NCBI GenBank assembly: GCA_964560495.1
Contig: CAZLMM010000022.1
Location: forward strand, 11,898-75,897
Direction of reading: 5' to 3'
DNA from: UBA5069 sp964560495
GTDB taxonomy: Bacteria > Chloroflexota > Anaerolineae > Caldilineales > Caldilineaceae
Length of the DNA stretch: 64,000 nucleotides
Part shown: piece by piece, positions 49,042-60,921 of the stretch
Position numbering within the stretch: position 1 is the first letter of the stretch
How the letters are laid out: each line of letters opens with the position of its first letter
Position numbers and translations under genes: made by a program
The notes under the pieces: generated by a model
What the model saw: the letters and a program-made list of their open reading frames with translations, nothing else
Told to the model about the DNA's origin: nothing
The model's database searches: none

Positions 49042-50223
49042 TTATTGCACAGATGCGAGAAGGCGGCGCGCGAAATCTACAAAGACCCCGTTCGTCCAGC
49101 CAAATCCGGTCACGTGACCGTACAACCCGCCTTCCCCCGCCGCTTCCGGCTCAACCACATTGTACTTTTCCCACAGTACACCGCTGGTCGCAAACGCCCT
49201 GGTGCAAGTGCGGCACCATTTTTCTCGCAAGCGCATGGCGTCGTCCGCAAAGCCCGTTCGCTCCAGGCCTGTCGCCACGACCCACTGGAGCGGCGCCCAG
49301 CCATTGGGATACGCCCACTGTCGCCCTGTCTGTGAGGTCAATGATGCGACCAGGCCGCCAGCGTGCTCGAACCGCATCAGCCATCCATCCACCATACGGG
49401 CCGCTTGCTCGTCCGTGGCAACCCCAGCCCACATAGGGTAGAAGCCGGCCAGCGTCGGCGTCGGATCGATGCGCTGGGCCACGAAGTTGTAATCAAAGAA
49501 GAAGCCGGCTTCATCGCTCCACATCAGACGGCGCATGGTCGCCGCGCGGCCTTCCGCCTGGCTGCGCCATGCCGTTGCCCGTTCGTGTTGCCCCAGCAGG
49601 TCGGCTGCCCGGGCCATGTCCATCTCACGGCGATAGAGGATCGAATTCAGGTCCACCGGCAGATGCTCCAGCCAGCGGTCAGCGCAGCGCGTCGAGTGAT
49701 CCCAGCCGCTCTCGCATGAGGCCAGCATATCCAGGTAGTTGATGTCAAAGTAGCGCGACAACCCCTCATGGACAAGGCGATGATGGGGCTGGGCCTTGCC
49801 CAACCAGACGATCTCGTGTTCTGCGGCAGCCAGGCCGAGCATACGCGCCAGGAAAGAGCGCGCGTCCTCGTGCCCCCGCCGCACCTTACTCTCATAGGCC
49901 AGCCACATCATCTGGGTGAAGAAAGGCGGCTGGCTGCGTGACAAAAAATAGTAGCGGCTGGCATTCGGGATCAGACCGAAGCGCCCCAGCAGATAAGCCA
50001 TGTTCTCGGTCATGTCCTCGATCAGCTGCTCGTGGGCCGAACCAACCAATCCCAACGCAGTGAAGAACGAATCCCAGTAATACATCTCCTGGAACATGGC
50101 GCCCACCCCTGGTACGACATAGGGGCGCGGCAGGCCGATGTGCGTCTGTTCATCCTGGGGGCGAAAGTGGATCAAGCGCGGCCAGAACGCCTCGATATAC
50201 TCCAGAACGGGTTGCAGATCCAT
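49042..50223 (-). CDS. Glycoside hydrolase family 37 (trehalase-like)
   Basis: A 393-residue (alpha/alpha)6-barrel hydrolase. Trehalase landmarks are visible: VPGVGAMFQEMYYWDSFF (signature 1 region), CESGWDHSTR with the presumed acid Asp, QWAYPNGWAPLQW (signature 2 region) and LWEKYNV with the presumed base Glu. It is shorter than E. coli TreA/TreF (about 550) and lacks a signal peptide, so it is cytoplasmic. Trehalose or a related alpha-glucoside is the probable substrate. ATG 50223 has AAGGAG six bases upstream; its start lies one base after the stop of the regulator gene. Confidence 0.85.
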   Translation of the reverse strand: MDLQPVLEYIEAFWPRLIHFRPQDEQTHIGLPRPYVVPGVGAMFQEMYYWDSFFTALGLVGSAHEQLIEDMTENMAYLLGRFGLIPNASRYYFLSRSQPPFFTQMMWLAYESKVRRGHEDARSFLARMLGLAAAEHEIVWLGKAQPHHRLVHEGLSRYFDINYLDMLASCESGWDHSTRCADRWLEHLPVDLNSILYRREMDMARAADLLGQHERATAWRSQAEGRAATMRRLMWSDEAGFFFDYNFVAQRIDPTPTLAGFYPMWAGVATDEQAARMVDGWLMRFEHAGGLVASLTSQTGRQWAYPNGWAPLQWVVATGLERTGFADDAMRLREKWCRTCTRAFATSGVLWEKYNVVEPEAAGEGGLYGHVTGFGWTNGVFVDFARRLLASVQ

Positions 50224-50224
50224 C

Positions 50225-52048
50225 TCATTCTCCTTTTCGCAGCGCTTCGATTGTTGTGCGCGTGACGGGATTCTCCCCGGCTGCAAGGGCAGCGACCATC
50301 GCCTCGACTTTATCGCCGGAAAGTCGCTCAAATTGCTCAGCCGGTTGGCGTTTCACCCAGGCCAGATACGCAGACAACTCCGCCTGGGCTGTCTCCATCT
50401 CACCCAACTGCGCATAAACCAGTCCACTAAGGTCGCGATAGGCGTCCGGTTCATCCGCCAGGGCAATGGCTGCCTGACAGTGCAGCAGCCCATCGGCGGC
50501 GGCGAACTCGGTCAGCGCCCCCCAACACAGCGCCTGCTCCACCTCTGGTTGCTGGGGGGCCAGGCTGGCGGCGCGCTCTATCTCGCTGCGCCAGCCTGGG
50601 TCGCCGGCGCGGATCAGCGCTAGGCCGAGAGCAAGGTGAGGAAGATGACTTTCATCGGCCAATCTTGCGGCCTGGCTGTAGTCATCCAGCGCCTTTTGTA
50701 GATCGTCTTCCCCATTGCGCTCGTAATAGGCCGAGCCGCGGTTGAGATAGGCTTCCCAATAGCCCGGACGCGCATTCAAGGTGGCTGTCAAGTCGTCGAT
50801 TGCACGGGCAAGATGCCGCGCTTCATCGGGCGAATGAAGGGGCGTCAATCGCGCTGCCATAAGGTGTGCGCGACCGCGATTGTAGAACGCATTGACCCAT
50901 TCAGGCTGCAACGTAAGCGTCTGGGAATAGGCCGCAATGGCCTGCTCCCAGTTCGGAGGCGTCATACGCTCGTGGGCCAGGCCGGAATAGAAGTAGAGGT
51001 TGGCCAGAGTGGCGCGCTCCACCGGCTGCATGTCGATGGCGCGGCCAAAGGCTGTCTGCGCCTGGTCGAATTTCTCCTCCGCGGCGTAGAGCCGCCCGAG
51101 CGCTGACTGGACCAGCAAGGCGATTTCTCGGGGCGCGTCTACATTGATCGTCGTGGGCAGATCATCGGGTGAGCCAAGCTGACGCTCCCATACGGTCGGC
51201 TCATGGTCGCCGGCTGCCAGCATCATCGCCTGGACGCGCCCGCTGTCAAACTCTCCCCAGATGATCAGCCTTCCCGCTGAACGTTCCAACGCGGTGGTCG
51301 CCTGGCGCTGCGTTTCGATGACCTGGGGCCAAACCTGGACCATTGCCTCTTCGAGACCGGCATCCCTCGCCGCATTGCGCAACGCGTCGCGGATACGCCC
51401 CGCAATGTTGTAGCCTTGATCCTGCGTAAAGTTAGCGAAAGGCGCCACCAGCAATAACGTCTCGCCGCCGATGGCGATAGGGACGTTGGGCGCGTTGAGG
51501 GTGACTGTGACAGGGGTGGGCGTTTCAGTCAATCTCTCTGGCAACATGCGCGAGGAGATGATGAAGAACAGCAGCAATAACAGCCCAGCGCTGAGCAACC
51601 CCGCAATGGGCCAGCGCCATCCATGGTGATGCAGACTATTCCGCTCTGGATCGGTCTGCGTTCCCGCTTTGGCGGTCGCATCCGCAGCGACAGGGAAGGA
51701 TTCTTCTTGCACGGGAGAAAGGACGGGCGTTGCAGGCGCTGTGTAGGACGGACTGGAGTCTCGACTCTGGACGACGACCACCTGGAGAGTGTTCGTGGAG
51801 TCGGGGTGCGTTGGTGCAGACTCAGGCGCAAAGCCCGCCGCTATGAGTAACAAGTCGCGCTCTTCGGGCGTCAGGCGCAGGCGAGCTGCGCAGCGCATGA
51901 CGTCGTCGCGTATGCGTGGGCGCGTCGTTGCGCCTTCCTTCCAGCGAAAGATCGTCTGGCGCTGCACGCCGATGCTGCGCGCCAGCTCGCTATCGCTGAT
52001 CCCCGTTCTGCGCATGTATTCTGTGAGTAGTTCAGAGAAGGTTGCCAT
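50225..52048 (-). CDS. Membrane-anchored XRE-type regulator with TPR sensor domain
   Basis: A 607-residue protein with a cytoplasmic N-terminal helix-turn-helix (about 4-60; ISDSELARSIGVQRQTIFRWKEG), a Pro/Ser/Thr-rich linker, a single membrane helix (about 147-166), and an exported C-terminal half. The latter starts with a TolB-like/AraC-like partner domain (about 185-310, TLLLVAPFANFTQDQGYNIAGRIRDAL) and continues with about six tetratricopeptide repeats (about 320-580). The arrangement is that of one-component membrane regulators such as CadC/ToxR, but with an XRE HTH. The start is ATG 52048; an upstream open frame of 43 codons is not supported. It is directly followed by the trehalase-like gene, a probable target. 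Confidence 0.8.
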   Translation of the reverse strand: MATFSELLTEYMRRTGISDSELARSIGVQRQTIFRWKEGATTRPRIRDDVMRCAARLRLTPEERDLLLIAAGFAPESAPTHPDSTNTLQVVVVQSRDSSPSYTAPATPVLSPVQEESFPVAADATAKAGTQTDPERNSLHHHGWRWPIAGLLSAGLLLLLFFIISSRMLPERLTETPTPVTVTLNAPNVPIAIGGETLLLVAPFANFTQDQGYNIAGRIRDALRNAARDAGLEEAMVQVWPQVIETQRQATTALERSAGRLIIWGEFDSGRVQAMMLAAGDHEPTVWERQLGSPDDLPTTINVDAPREIALLVQSALGRLYAAEEKFDQAQTAFGRAIDMQPVERATLANLYFYSGLAHERMTPPNWEQAIAAYSQTLTLQPEWVNAFYNRGRAHLMAARLTPLHSPDEARHLARAIDDLTATLNARPGYWEAYLNRGSAYYERNGEDDLQKALDDYSQAARLADESHLPHLALGLALIRAGDPGWRSEIERAASLAPQQPEVEQALCWGALTEFAAADGLLHCQAAIALADEPDAYRDLSGLVYAQLGEMETAQAELSAYLAWVKRQPAEQFERLSGDKVEAMVAALAAGENPVTRTTIEALRKGE

Positions 52049-52131
52049 GGGTGTCGTCGCCACGTTATCTAGTGTATCACTGTAATCTCGACAATGTGAA
52101 ACACATTTCCTTACACTGTGCAGCCTGATGC

Positions 52132-52137
52132 TATAAT
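52132..52137 (+). promoter_or_regulatory. -10 element (TATAAT) upstream of the UDG gene
   Basis: A consensus TATAAT stands 28 bp before repeat R2 copy A. If used, the R2 element is transcribed as part of the leader of the uracil-DNA glycosylase mRNA. The -35 is poor (TTACAC at 15 bp). The neighbouring 52070-52125 region contains the palindrome TGTGAAACACA and TTACACTGTG/CACTGTAA, possible sites for the divergent XRE regulator. Confidence 0.3.
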
Positions 52138-52164
52138 CAACGATTGGAAAGGTTGACGTTGTGC

Positions 52165-52297
52165 GATTTGGGTGCATTCAAAGTTAGCTTGCTGTACGGG
52201 CTTGAACGGCGGCAAAGTCATCGTTTTGTAACAGCGGAGCTTCGACGCCGCTGTTCAAGCCTCTACGGAATGATCGACGATAGCTGATTTTGAACAC
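52165..52297. repeat. Repeat family R2, copy A
   Basis: About 133 bp that match 63792-63925 along their length. It starts GATTTGGGTGCATTCAAA and ends CTGATTTTGAACAC. In the middle a 15-bp inverted repeat (GGCTTGAACGGCGGC ... GCCGCTGTTCAAGCC, one G-T) encloses about 34 nt. No protein frame. The size, palindromic core and recurrence suggest a non-autonomous mobile or structural repeat. Confidence 0.75.
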
Positions 52298-52350
52298 TCC
52301 CGTGCAAATTGCACACGGCAGCAGCAAAGGATGCTCAGACAGCAGCGTAC

Positions 52351-53055
52351 ATGAATCGGGATGATGGTCTGATGGAACAGGTGGATGATGCTCTGCGCCA
52401 GCGCATTGCTGCGATGAAGGAGATTGAGGCAGAGATCTGTGTTTGCAGGAAGTGCCCATTGGCCCATGGGCGCACGCGCGCTGTGCCGGGCAGCGGCGAC
52501 TTCACGTCGCTGGTGATGCTTGTCGGCGAAGGCCCCGGCTTCGAGGAAGACCGCCAGGGAAAGCCCTTCGTCGGGCGCAGCGGGCAGTTTCTCACCACAA
52601 TGTTGGAATCGATTGGACTGGGCCGCGCCGATGTCTACATCACCAACGTGGTCAAGTGTCGACCACCAGAGAACCGCGACCCGCTGCCTGCCGAGTTGGC
52701 GGCGTGCAGCGACTATCTCGAACGGCAGGTCGCCGTGGTCAATCCGCGCATCATTGTCACGTTGGGCCGTTTTAGCATGGCGCGTTGGTTTCCAGGCGCG
52801 TCTATCACCAAGGTGCACGGGCAGATGCGCAACATTGGGCGAGGACGGGTGGCTTTGGCCATGTATCATCCAGCGGCGGCGCTGCGGAATCCCCAATGGC
52901 GCAGCGAATTCGAACGCGACCTCCGCATCCTCCCGCGTTTGATCGAACGGGCGCAGCGGGCGAACGACGCGGCTGCACGGGGAGAGACGCTGCCGGCTGG
53001 CGTTCCCCATCCGGGCGACCCCGACTATCATGCGCCCGACACACCCGCTGAATAG
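52351..53055 (+). CDS. Uracil-DNA glycosylase, family 4 (Fe-S type)
   Basis: A 234-residue type 4 UDG that removes uracil from DNA. Four cysteines for the 4Fe-4S cluster are at 32, 35, 103 and 119 (CVCRKC, VVKCRPPENR, AACSDYL). Motif 1 is GEGPGFEED (59-67, catalytic Glu region) and motif 2 HPAAALRNP (His173). The C-terminal 25 residues are Pro/Gly-rich. The start is uncertain: ATG 52351 or ATG 52372, neither with a strong Shine-Dalgarno. The gene stands behind an R2 repeat. Confidence 0.9.
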   Translation: MNRDDGLMEQVDDALRQRIAAMKEIEAEICVCRKCPLAHGRTRAVPGSGDFTSLVMLVGEGPGFEEDRQGKPFVGRSGQFLTTMLESIGLGRADVYITNVVKCRPPENRDPLPAELAACSDYLERQVAVVNPRIIVTLGRFSMARWFPGASITKVHGQMRNIGRGRVALAMYHPAAALRNPQWRSEFERDLRILPRLIERAQRANDAAARGETLPAGVPHPGDPDYHAPDTPAE

Positions 53056-53175
53056 CAGCTGCATCTGCCTGCTATTCGCCAACATTTGACGCTTTCAGGG
53101 GCAGGATGTCCCTGTGTGCATATTGCGAGTTTTTCTTCTTGATGAAAAATGTTCCGAATGAAAGGACAGAATTGA

Positions 53176-54870
53176 ATGTCAGAGCAGGACAGACCTTCCA
53201 GTGCGCCTCTACTGCGGGTGATCCCGCTAGGCGGCCTGGGCGAGATTGGCAAGAACATGTTGGTGCTCGAATCGGGTGAAGACATCATTATCATCGACGC
53301 TGGTCTCATGTTTCCTACGGTGGAGATGCACGGGATCGACATCGTAATCCCCGACGCCGAGTATGTTCTTGACCGCGTTGACAGGGTGCGCGGCGTCGTC
53401 TTGACGCACGGGCATGAGGATCACATTGGCGCAGTCTCCTATTTGATCGAGGAAGGACTCGATGCACCTATCTACGCCACTGGGCTGACTCGTGGCTTGT
53501 TGGAGGTCAAGCTGCGTGAGAACAAACTGTTGGGCAACGCCAAAGTCCATACGGTGACTGCGGATGATTGCCTGCAATTGGGTGTCTTCAAGGTGGAGTT
53601 CTTCCACACCTGCCACTCATTTCCCGACAGCGTTGGCGTCTCTGTGCTCACGCCGGCAGGCCGCGTGATTCACACAAGCGACTATCGCTTTGACCCCACC
53701 CCTGTAGACAACCGGCCGACCGATGAGGAAAAATTGCGTTCCTGGGGAGATGAAGGCGTGCTCCTTCTGTTGGCTGACAGCACCAACGCTGAAAAAGCAA
53801 ACACCACGCCCAGCGAACGCACTCTGGACGCCATGCTCGATCAGGTCTTCAGCGAAGCGCCGGGGCGGGTGCTCTTTGCCACCTTTGCCAGCAACCTGGG
53901 TCGGGTCGAACAGATCGTCCAGGCGGCGCGTCGACATGGCAGGCGCGTCGGCTGTATCGGTCGCTCCATGGTCAACAACGTGAAGATCGGCATCCAATTG
54001 GGGTACCTGAGCGTTGACAACGACGAACTCCTCACCGCCGGTGAGATGGAGTCGCTGCCGGCCAAAGAGGTCGCCATCATCGCGACGGGCAGCCAGGGCG
54101 AGCCAACCAGCGCCATGGTGCGCATGAGCGTGGGCGACCACCGACAGATCACCCTGCGCCAGGGCGATACAGTCGTCCTCAGTGCAACGCCCATCCCAGG
54201 CAATGAGGAACTCTTCAACCGCACCGTGGACAATCTCTTCCGCCAGGGCGTCGATGTGCTCTACCATCAACTCGGCGATGTGCATGTCAGCGGCCACGGC
54301 GGCCGCGATGACTACCTTCACATGCTCGAACTGGTGCGACCGCGCTTCTTCATTCCCGTTCACGGCGAGTATCGCCATCTGGTGCTTCATGGCCGCCTGG
54401 CCGAGCAGGCCGGACTGCCGCGCTCCCACATTTTCGTTGTCGAAGATGGTCAGGTAGTAGAATTCGGACGCTTTGGCGCAAATAGCAACAGGGAGATCCA
54501 GGCGCGGCTGGGCGAGCCGGTGTCCGCCGGACACGTCTATGTGGATGGGTTGGGCGTTGGCGATGTGGGCGCAGTGGTTCTGCGCGACCGTCGCCATCTC
54601 AGTCAGGATGGCTTTGTCGTCTGCGTGGTGGCCGTTGACGAACAGAACGGCGAAGTGGTCTATGGCCCAGAGATCATCAGCCGCGGCTTCGTCTACATGC
54701 GCGAAAACGAGGATTTGCTGGCGCGCGCCGAGGATGCAGTCAACAAGGTCATGAAGAAAAAGGTGCCGGTGCAGGTGTTGGAAGAGAAAATCCGCGACGC
54801 GCTGGCGACTTTTGCTCATCGGGAGATGGGCCGGCGTCCAATGGTGCTGCCATTGGTCATGGAGGTCTAG
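53176..54870 (+). CDS. rnj: Ribonuclease J
   Basis: A 564-residue metallo-beta-lactamase/beta-CASP ribonuclease with 5'-3' exo- and endonuclease activity, central to mRNA decay and rRNA maturation. The two-zinc motif is HGHEDH (78-83), with further ligands in HTCHSFPDS and HTSDYRFD. The beta-CASP part has TFASNLGRVEQI and ATGSQGEPTSAMVRM. The C-terminal domain includes HVSGHGGRDD and IPVHGEYRHL. Length is normal. AAAGGA is nine to ten bases before ATG 53176. Confidence 0.96.
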   Translation: MSEQDRPSSAPLLRVIPLGGLGEIGKNMLVLESGEDIIIIDAGLMFPTVEMHGIDIVIPDAEYVLDRVDRVRGVVLTHGHEDHIGAVSYLIEEGLDAPIYATGLTRGLLEVKLRENKLLGNAKVHTVTADDCLQLGVFKVEFFHTCHSFPDSVGVSVLTPAGRVIHTSDYRFDPTPVDNRPTDEEKLRSWGDEGVLLLLADSTNAEKANTTPSERTLDAMLDQVFSEAPGRVLFATFASNLGRVEQIVQAARRHGRRVGCIGRSMVNNVKIGIQLGYLSVDNDELLTAGEMESLPAKEVAIIATGSQGEPTSAMVRMSVGDHRQITLRQGDTVVLSATPIPGNEELFNRTVDNLFRQGVDVLYHQLGDVHVSGHGGRDDYLHMLELVRPRFFIPVHGEYRHLVLHGRLAEQAGLPRSHIFVVEDGQVVEFGRFGANSNREIQARLGEPVSAGHVYVDGLGVGDVGAVVLRDRRHLSQDGFVVCVVAVDEQNGEVVYGPEIISRGFVYMRENEDLLARAEDAVNKVMKKKVPVQVLEEKIRDALATFAHREMGRRPMVLPLVMEV

Positions 54871-54892
54871 GCTCAAAGTAAAATAGATCCTT

Positions 54893-54920
54893 TTGTTGTT
54901 TCAATTCTGTGTGCTATACT
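54893..54920 (+). promoter_or_regulatory. Candidate promoter of ftsK
   Basis: TTGTTG (54893-54898) and TATACT (54915-54920) are 16 bp apart, about 105 bp before the ftsK ATG. Confidence 0.45.
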
Positions 54921-55025
54921 GTCATAGAATATATGTTCGTATCGTTTTTCCCGATCTTGCTCTGATCTGATCGGGAAGAACGCGCTTCCAGTCCTCCTTG
55001 CTTGGCGAAGATTGATTTCAAGCTC

Positions 55026-57502
<2,477 letters not shown>

Positions 57503-57506
<4 letters not shown>

Positions 57507-58705
57507 CGCAGAAGGACATCTCATTCGCCCGCCTCATGGGCGTTAGCATCTCCTCAAAGATGCTGATCGACATTGCGGTGCAGATTTTCAACCCCTTCCT
57601 CCCTATCATCGCGACAGGTCTCAACACCGATGTGATCACCATGGGGCGGCTGCTCAGCCTGCGTAGCCTGATGGGATTGACGTCGCCGGTTTTCGGCGTC
57701 GTTGCGGATCGCCGCGGCTTTCGCCTGATCATCCGCCTCGGTTTGCTGCTCACCGCCATCGCCATGTTCATCATGGGCGCCAGCACCGGCGTCTGGACGG
57801 CGGCGACGGCCATGGTAATCATGGGCATTGGCGTAGCGGCCTTTGTACCGACGCTGCAAGCCTACGTGAGCGCCCGCCTGCCGTATGGCCAACGCGCCCG
57901 CGGTCTGGGCATCGTCGAATACTCCTGGGCGCTGACTGGCATCTTCGGCTTATCGCTGGCGGGACTCATCATCGCCTGGACAAGCTGGCGCGTGCCCATG
58001 TTCCTCCTGGGCGCAGGGATGTTGGTCATGTGGGCTGTCTTTGCGCGTATGCCATCGGCGCGCGAGGCAGCAGCTTCGCAGACTGTCAGGGAGGTTGGGA
58101 GGCGGCGATTTAGCGCGGCGGCGGCTCGCTCGTATTTCGCTATCGGTGCAAATGCCCGTTCGACCTATTTCACCATCCTGACTGGCGCGTTGACCTACTT
58201 TGCCGGTATGCAGATAATGATTATCTATGGGGTGTGGTTGAAAGATGATTTTGGCCTGGGAGCGGGGCAACTGGGGCTGGTTGCACTCATATTTGGCTTC
58301 TTCGACCTGGCAGCCAGTGTCTCGGTCAGCCTCTTCACCGACCGCATCGGCAAGCGACGCAGTGTTATCATCGGCGGCGTGACTGCGCTTGTGTGGTATT
58401 TGCTGATTCCGTGGTCTGGCTCGACCCTTGCGCTGGCGGTGCTGGCGCTTGCCATGGCGCGCATGGGCTTCGAGTTCAGCATCGTGAGCTATTTCCCGCT
58501 TCTGAGCGAGCAGACCCCAGAGCAACGCGGCAAGGTGATGACTCTAGGCTCAGCAACGAGTCTGCTTTTCGCCACCGCCGCGGGCTTCACCTCCCCCTGG
58601 CTCTACACCCAATACGGCATCCGCGGCCCGGCTAGCCTGGCGGCTCTATCCGCCGTCGCCGCCATCCTGGTTGCGTTGACGCTTGTGCGCGAACGATATG
58701 GTTGA
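57503..58705 (+). CDS. Major facilitator superfamily transporter
   Basis: A 400-residue transporter with about twelve helices. The loop 2-3 motif is GVVADRRGFRLIIRLG (family motif A type) and the equivalent in the second half is SLFTDRIGKRRSVIIGG. The GTG at 57503 overlaps the ftsK stop as GTGA; another GTG at 57497 is possible. Drug or metabolite efflux are both conceivable, and the sequence does not decide. Confidence 0.82.
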
Positions 58706-58737
58706 GCAGAGGATAGCGACTGATGAATGCCTCTGGA

Positions 58738-59688
58738 TCAGGCGCCCCGATCTTCACGCTGATAGGGCACGCCCAGAGCTGCCGGCGCTCCGACCCGTTT
58801 GCGTAGCGCCTGGCGCGCGCTGATCACCAGCACGAAGATGGTGAAGAGGTAGGGCAGCATCTTCATGAAGTAGCCCAGTTGTGGATTGCGCAGAAAGAAG
58901 CCAATGTTCTGAATGTCTAGCGGCAGGCGGTTGATCGCGCCGAACAGGTAGGCTCCGGCCATAGCGGCCAACGGATTCCAACGGGCGAAGATGACCATGC
59001 CCACGGCAATCCAGCCCTGGCCGGCCGTCATGCCTTCTAGCCACAGGGGTGTGATGGCCAGACTCAGGGCCGCGCCGCCCAGCCCGGCGAACATCCCCCC
59101 CAACATGACATAGAAATAGCGCAGCCGAGCGACGCTGATGCCGAGGACATCGGCTGCGGCGGGATATTCACCGACGGCGCGCAATGACATACCTGGCCGG
59201 GTGCGATAGACCCAGAACCAGGCCAACGGCGCCAGGATGAAGCCCAAATAGACGACAATGTTGTGGCTGAAGAGAATCTGGCCGATGATGGGAATCTGGG
59301 CCAGCAGGGGAATCTCGAAAGCCGGCAGGCGGGGCGCATTCTTGACTTCCACCAACGATGCGCCGAGAACCGCGCTCATCCCCGTGCCCAAAAAGGTGAG
59401 GGCCAGCCCACTCACCACCTGGTCGGCGCGCAGCGACACAGTGACAAAGGCGTGGAGCAACGCCAGCGCTGCTCCGACGATCATCGCGGCCAGCAGCCCC
59501 AGCCAGGGATTGCCCGTGGCAAAGGCGACGCCGTAGCCGGTCATTGCGCCCATGAGCATCATTCCTTCCACGCCCAGGTTGAGCACACCCGATCGTTCGG
59601 CGAAAATCTCGCCCACCGAGGCAAATAGAATGGCTGTGCCTGATCGCACGCCTGCGGCCCAAAGTGAAATGATGAGTCCAGGTTCCAT
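58738..59688 (-). CDS. BMP-family (nucleoside-type) ABC transporter permease 2
   Basis: A 316-residue permease of the BPD_transp_2 (PF02653) group with about nine helices. Its start LIISLWAAGVRSGTAILFASVGEIFAERSGVLNLGVEGMMLMGA is characteristic of the second permease of YufQ/NupQ-type importers. Last gene of a four-gene import operon. ATG 59688 lies 26 bases after the stop of permease 1; a long open frame upstream is a shadow. Probable substrates are purine nucleosides or related compounds. Confidence 0.88.
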   Translation of the reverse strand: MEPGLIISLWAAGVRSGTAILFASVGEIFAERSGVLNLGVEGMMLMGAMTGYGVAFATGNPWLGLLAAMIVGAALALLHAFVTVSLRADQVVSGLALTFLGTGMSAVLGASLVEVKNAPRLPAFEIPLLAQIPIIGQILFSHNIVVYLGFILAPLAWFWVYRTRPGMSLRAVGEYPAAADVLGISVARLRYFYVMLGGMFAGLGGAALSLAITPLWLEGMTAGQGWIAVGMVIFARWNPLAAMAGAYLFGAINRLPLDIQNIGFFLRNPQLGYFMKMLPYLFTIFVLVISARQALRKRVGAPAALGVPYQREDRGA

Positions 59689-59714
59689 GCGCGCCGGGTC
59701 CCCAGGTTGAGAAT

Positions 59715-60827
59715 CTAAGCTATCTCTACGCGTTCGATGCGCAGGCGATATTGCAGCAGTAACTCGCCGCCCACAACGACGAAGAGCACAACGCCTTGCA
59801 GCATGGCGGCGATGCCAGCCGGCTGGATGGCGTCGCCGCCCACCAACAGCCCGCCAAAAAGATAGGCGACGGGAACGACGGCCAGCGGGTTGAGTTTGGC
59901 CAGCCAGGCGATGATGATGGCCGTGAAGCCATAGCCAGGGGAGAAACGCTCTTGCAGGCGATGCACTACCCCAGCGACTTCCGCCATGCCGGCCAGCCCG
60001 GCCAATCCACCGCTGATAACCATCACCACGATGATGTTCTTCACCAGATCCATGCCAGCGTAGCGCGCAGCACGCGGGTTGTCGCCGGTCACGCTGAGCT
60101 CGAAGCCCCACTTGCTGCGACGGATCATGATCCAGAGCACGAAAGCCAGAATGATCGCCAGAAAAATGCCAAAATGGGCAGTGACGCCGCGGAATTCAGG
60201 GAGGGCGCCGGCATAGTCGGTGAAACGCGGCATCCAGGCGCTCTTTGGAAACTGAGACGTCAGGCCAAAGCCGCGCTCGCTCCATGGGCCATAGATGAAA
60301 TAGTTGTTCCAGAGCGCGGCTATATAGGTGAGCATGAGCGTGGTGATGATCTCGTTGACATTGAGCCGGGCCTTGAGCAACCCAGGAATGAAGCCCCAAG
60401 CGCCGCCGCCAATGAAGCCAGCCAGGGCCATGGCCGCCAACATGAGAGGCATGGGCGTTTCTGCCGGCAAAAGAAAAAGAGCAACGCCTGTCGCGCAGAA
60501 CGCCCCAATCAGGAGCTGACCTTCTGCGCCCACGTTCCACAGTCTCATGCGGAAGGCCACGGATACACCCAGTCCTGCCAGGATGAGGGGGGTGGCCTTG
60601 ATGGTTGTATCAGACCAGCCATAGACGCCGCCAAAGGCAAGAGAGGCCATTTGGCGATAAACATACCAGGGATTGGCGCCGGCCAGCCGCAAGAGCGCCG
60701 CGCCAACCAGAAGCGCCGCAAAGATGAGGATAACCGGCGACGCAATGGCCAGCCAGGTGGGCTGATCGATGCGCCGCTCCAGGCGGATGGTCGTGCGCGT
60801 GGGAACTGAACCTGTCTGAGCCGTCAT
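59715..60827 (-). CDS. BMP-family (nucleoside-type) ABC transporter permease 1
   Basis: A 370-residue permease (PF02653) of the YufP/NupP type. Signatures are RLWNVGAEGQLLIGAF near the middle of the N-terminal half and GFTAIIIAWLAKLNPLAVVPVAYLFGGL near the end. About ten helices. ATG 60827 begins MTAQTG; an upstream frame adds 17 residues. It pairs with the permease encoded downstream to form the membrane channel. Confidence 0.88.
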   Translation of the reverse strand: MTAQTGSVPTRTTIRLERRIDQPTWLAIASPVILIFAALLVGAALLRLAGANPWYVYRQMASLAFGGVYGWSDTTIKATPLILAGLGVSVAFRMRLWNVGAEGQLLIGAFCATGVALFLLPAETPMPLMLAAMALAGFIGGGAWGFIPGLLKARLNVNEIITTLMLTYIAALWNNYFIYGPWSERGFGLTSQFPKSAWMPRFTDYAGALPEFRGVTAHFGIFLAIILAFVLWIMIRRSKWGFELSVTGDNPRAARYAGMDLVKNIIVVMVISGGLAGLAGMAEVAGVVHRLQERFSPGYGFTAIIIAWLAKLNPLAVVPVAYLFGGLLVGGDAIQPAGIAAMLQGVVLFVVVGGELLLQYRLRIERVEIA

Positions 60828-60921
60828 AAGACTCTCGAACTTTGTGAAGAAGAATCTGTAGATGCGGTTCGTAACCAACGAGCATGAAGCCAGCGGCCAG
60901 TAGGCGGCGACAACCGCTCGT

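Noticed and set aside
53617..54876. 419-codon open frame antisense to RNase J
   Set aside because: The HGHEDH and beta-CASP motifs prove the plus-strand gene.
59689..60111. Upstream extension of the permease 2 frame
   Set aside because: It overlaps 400 bp of permease 1 in another frame. The conserved permease sequence begins at ATG 59688.
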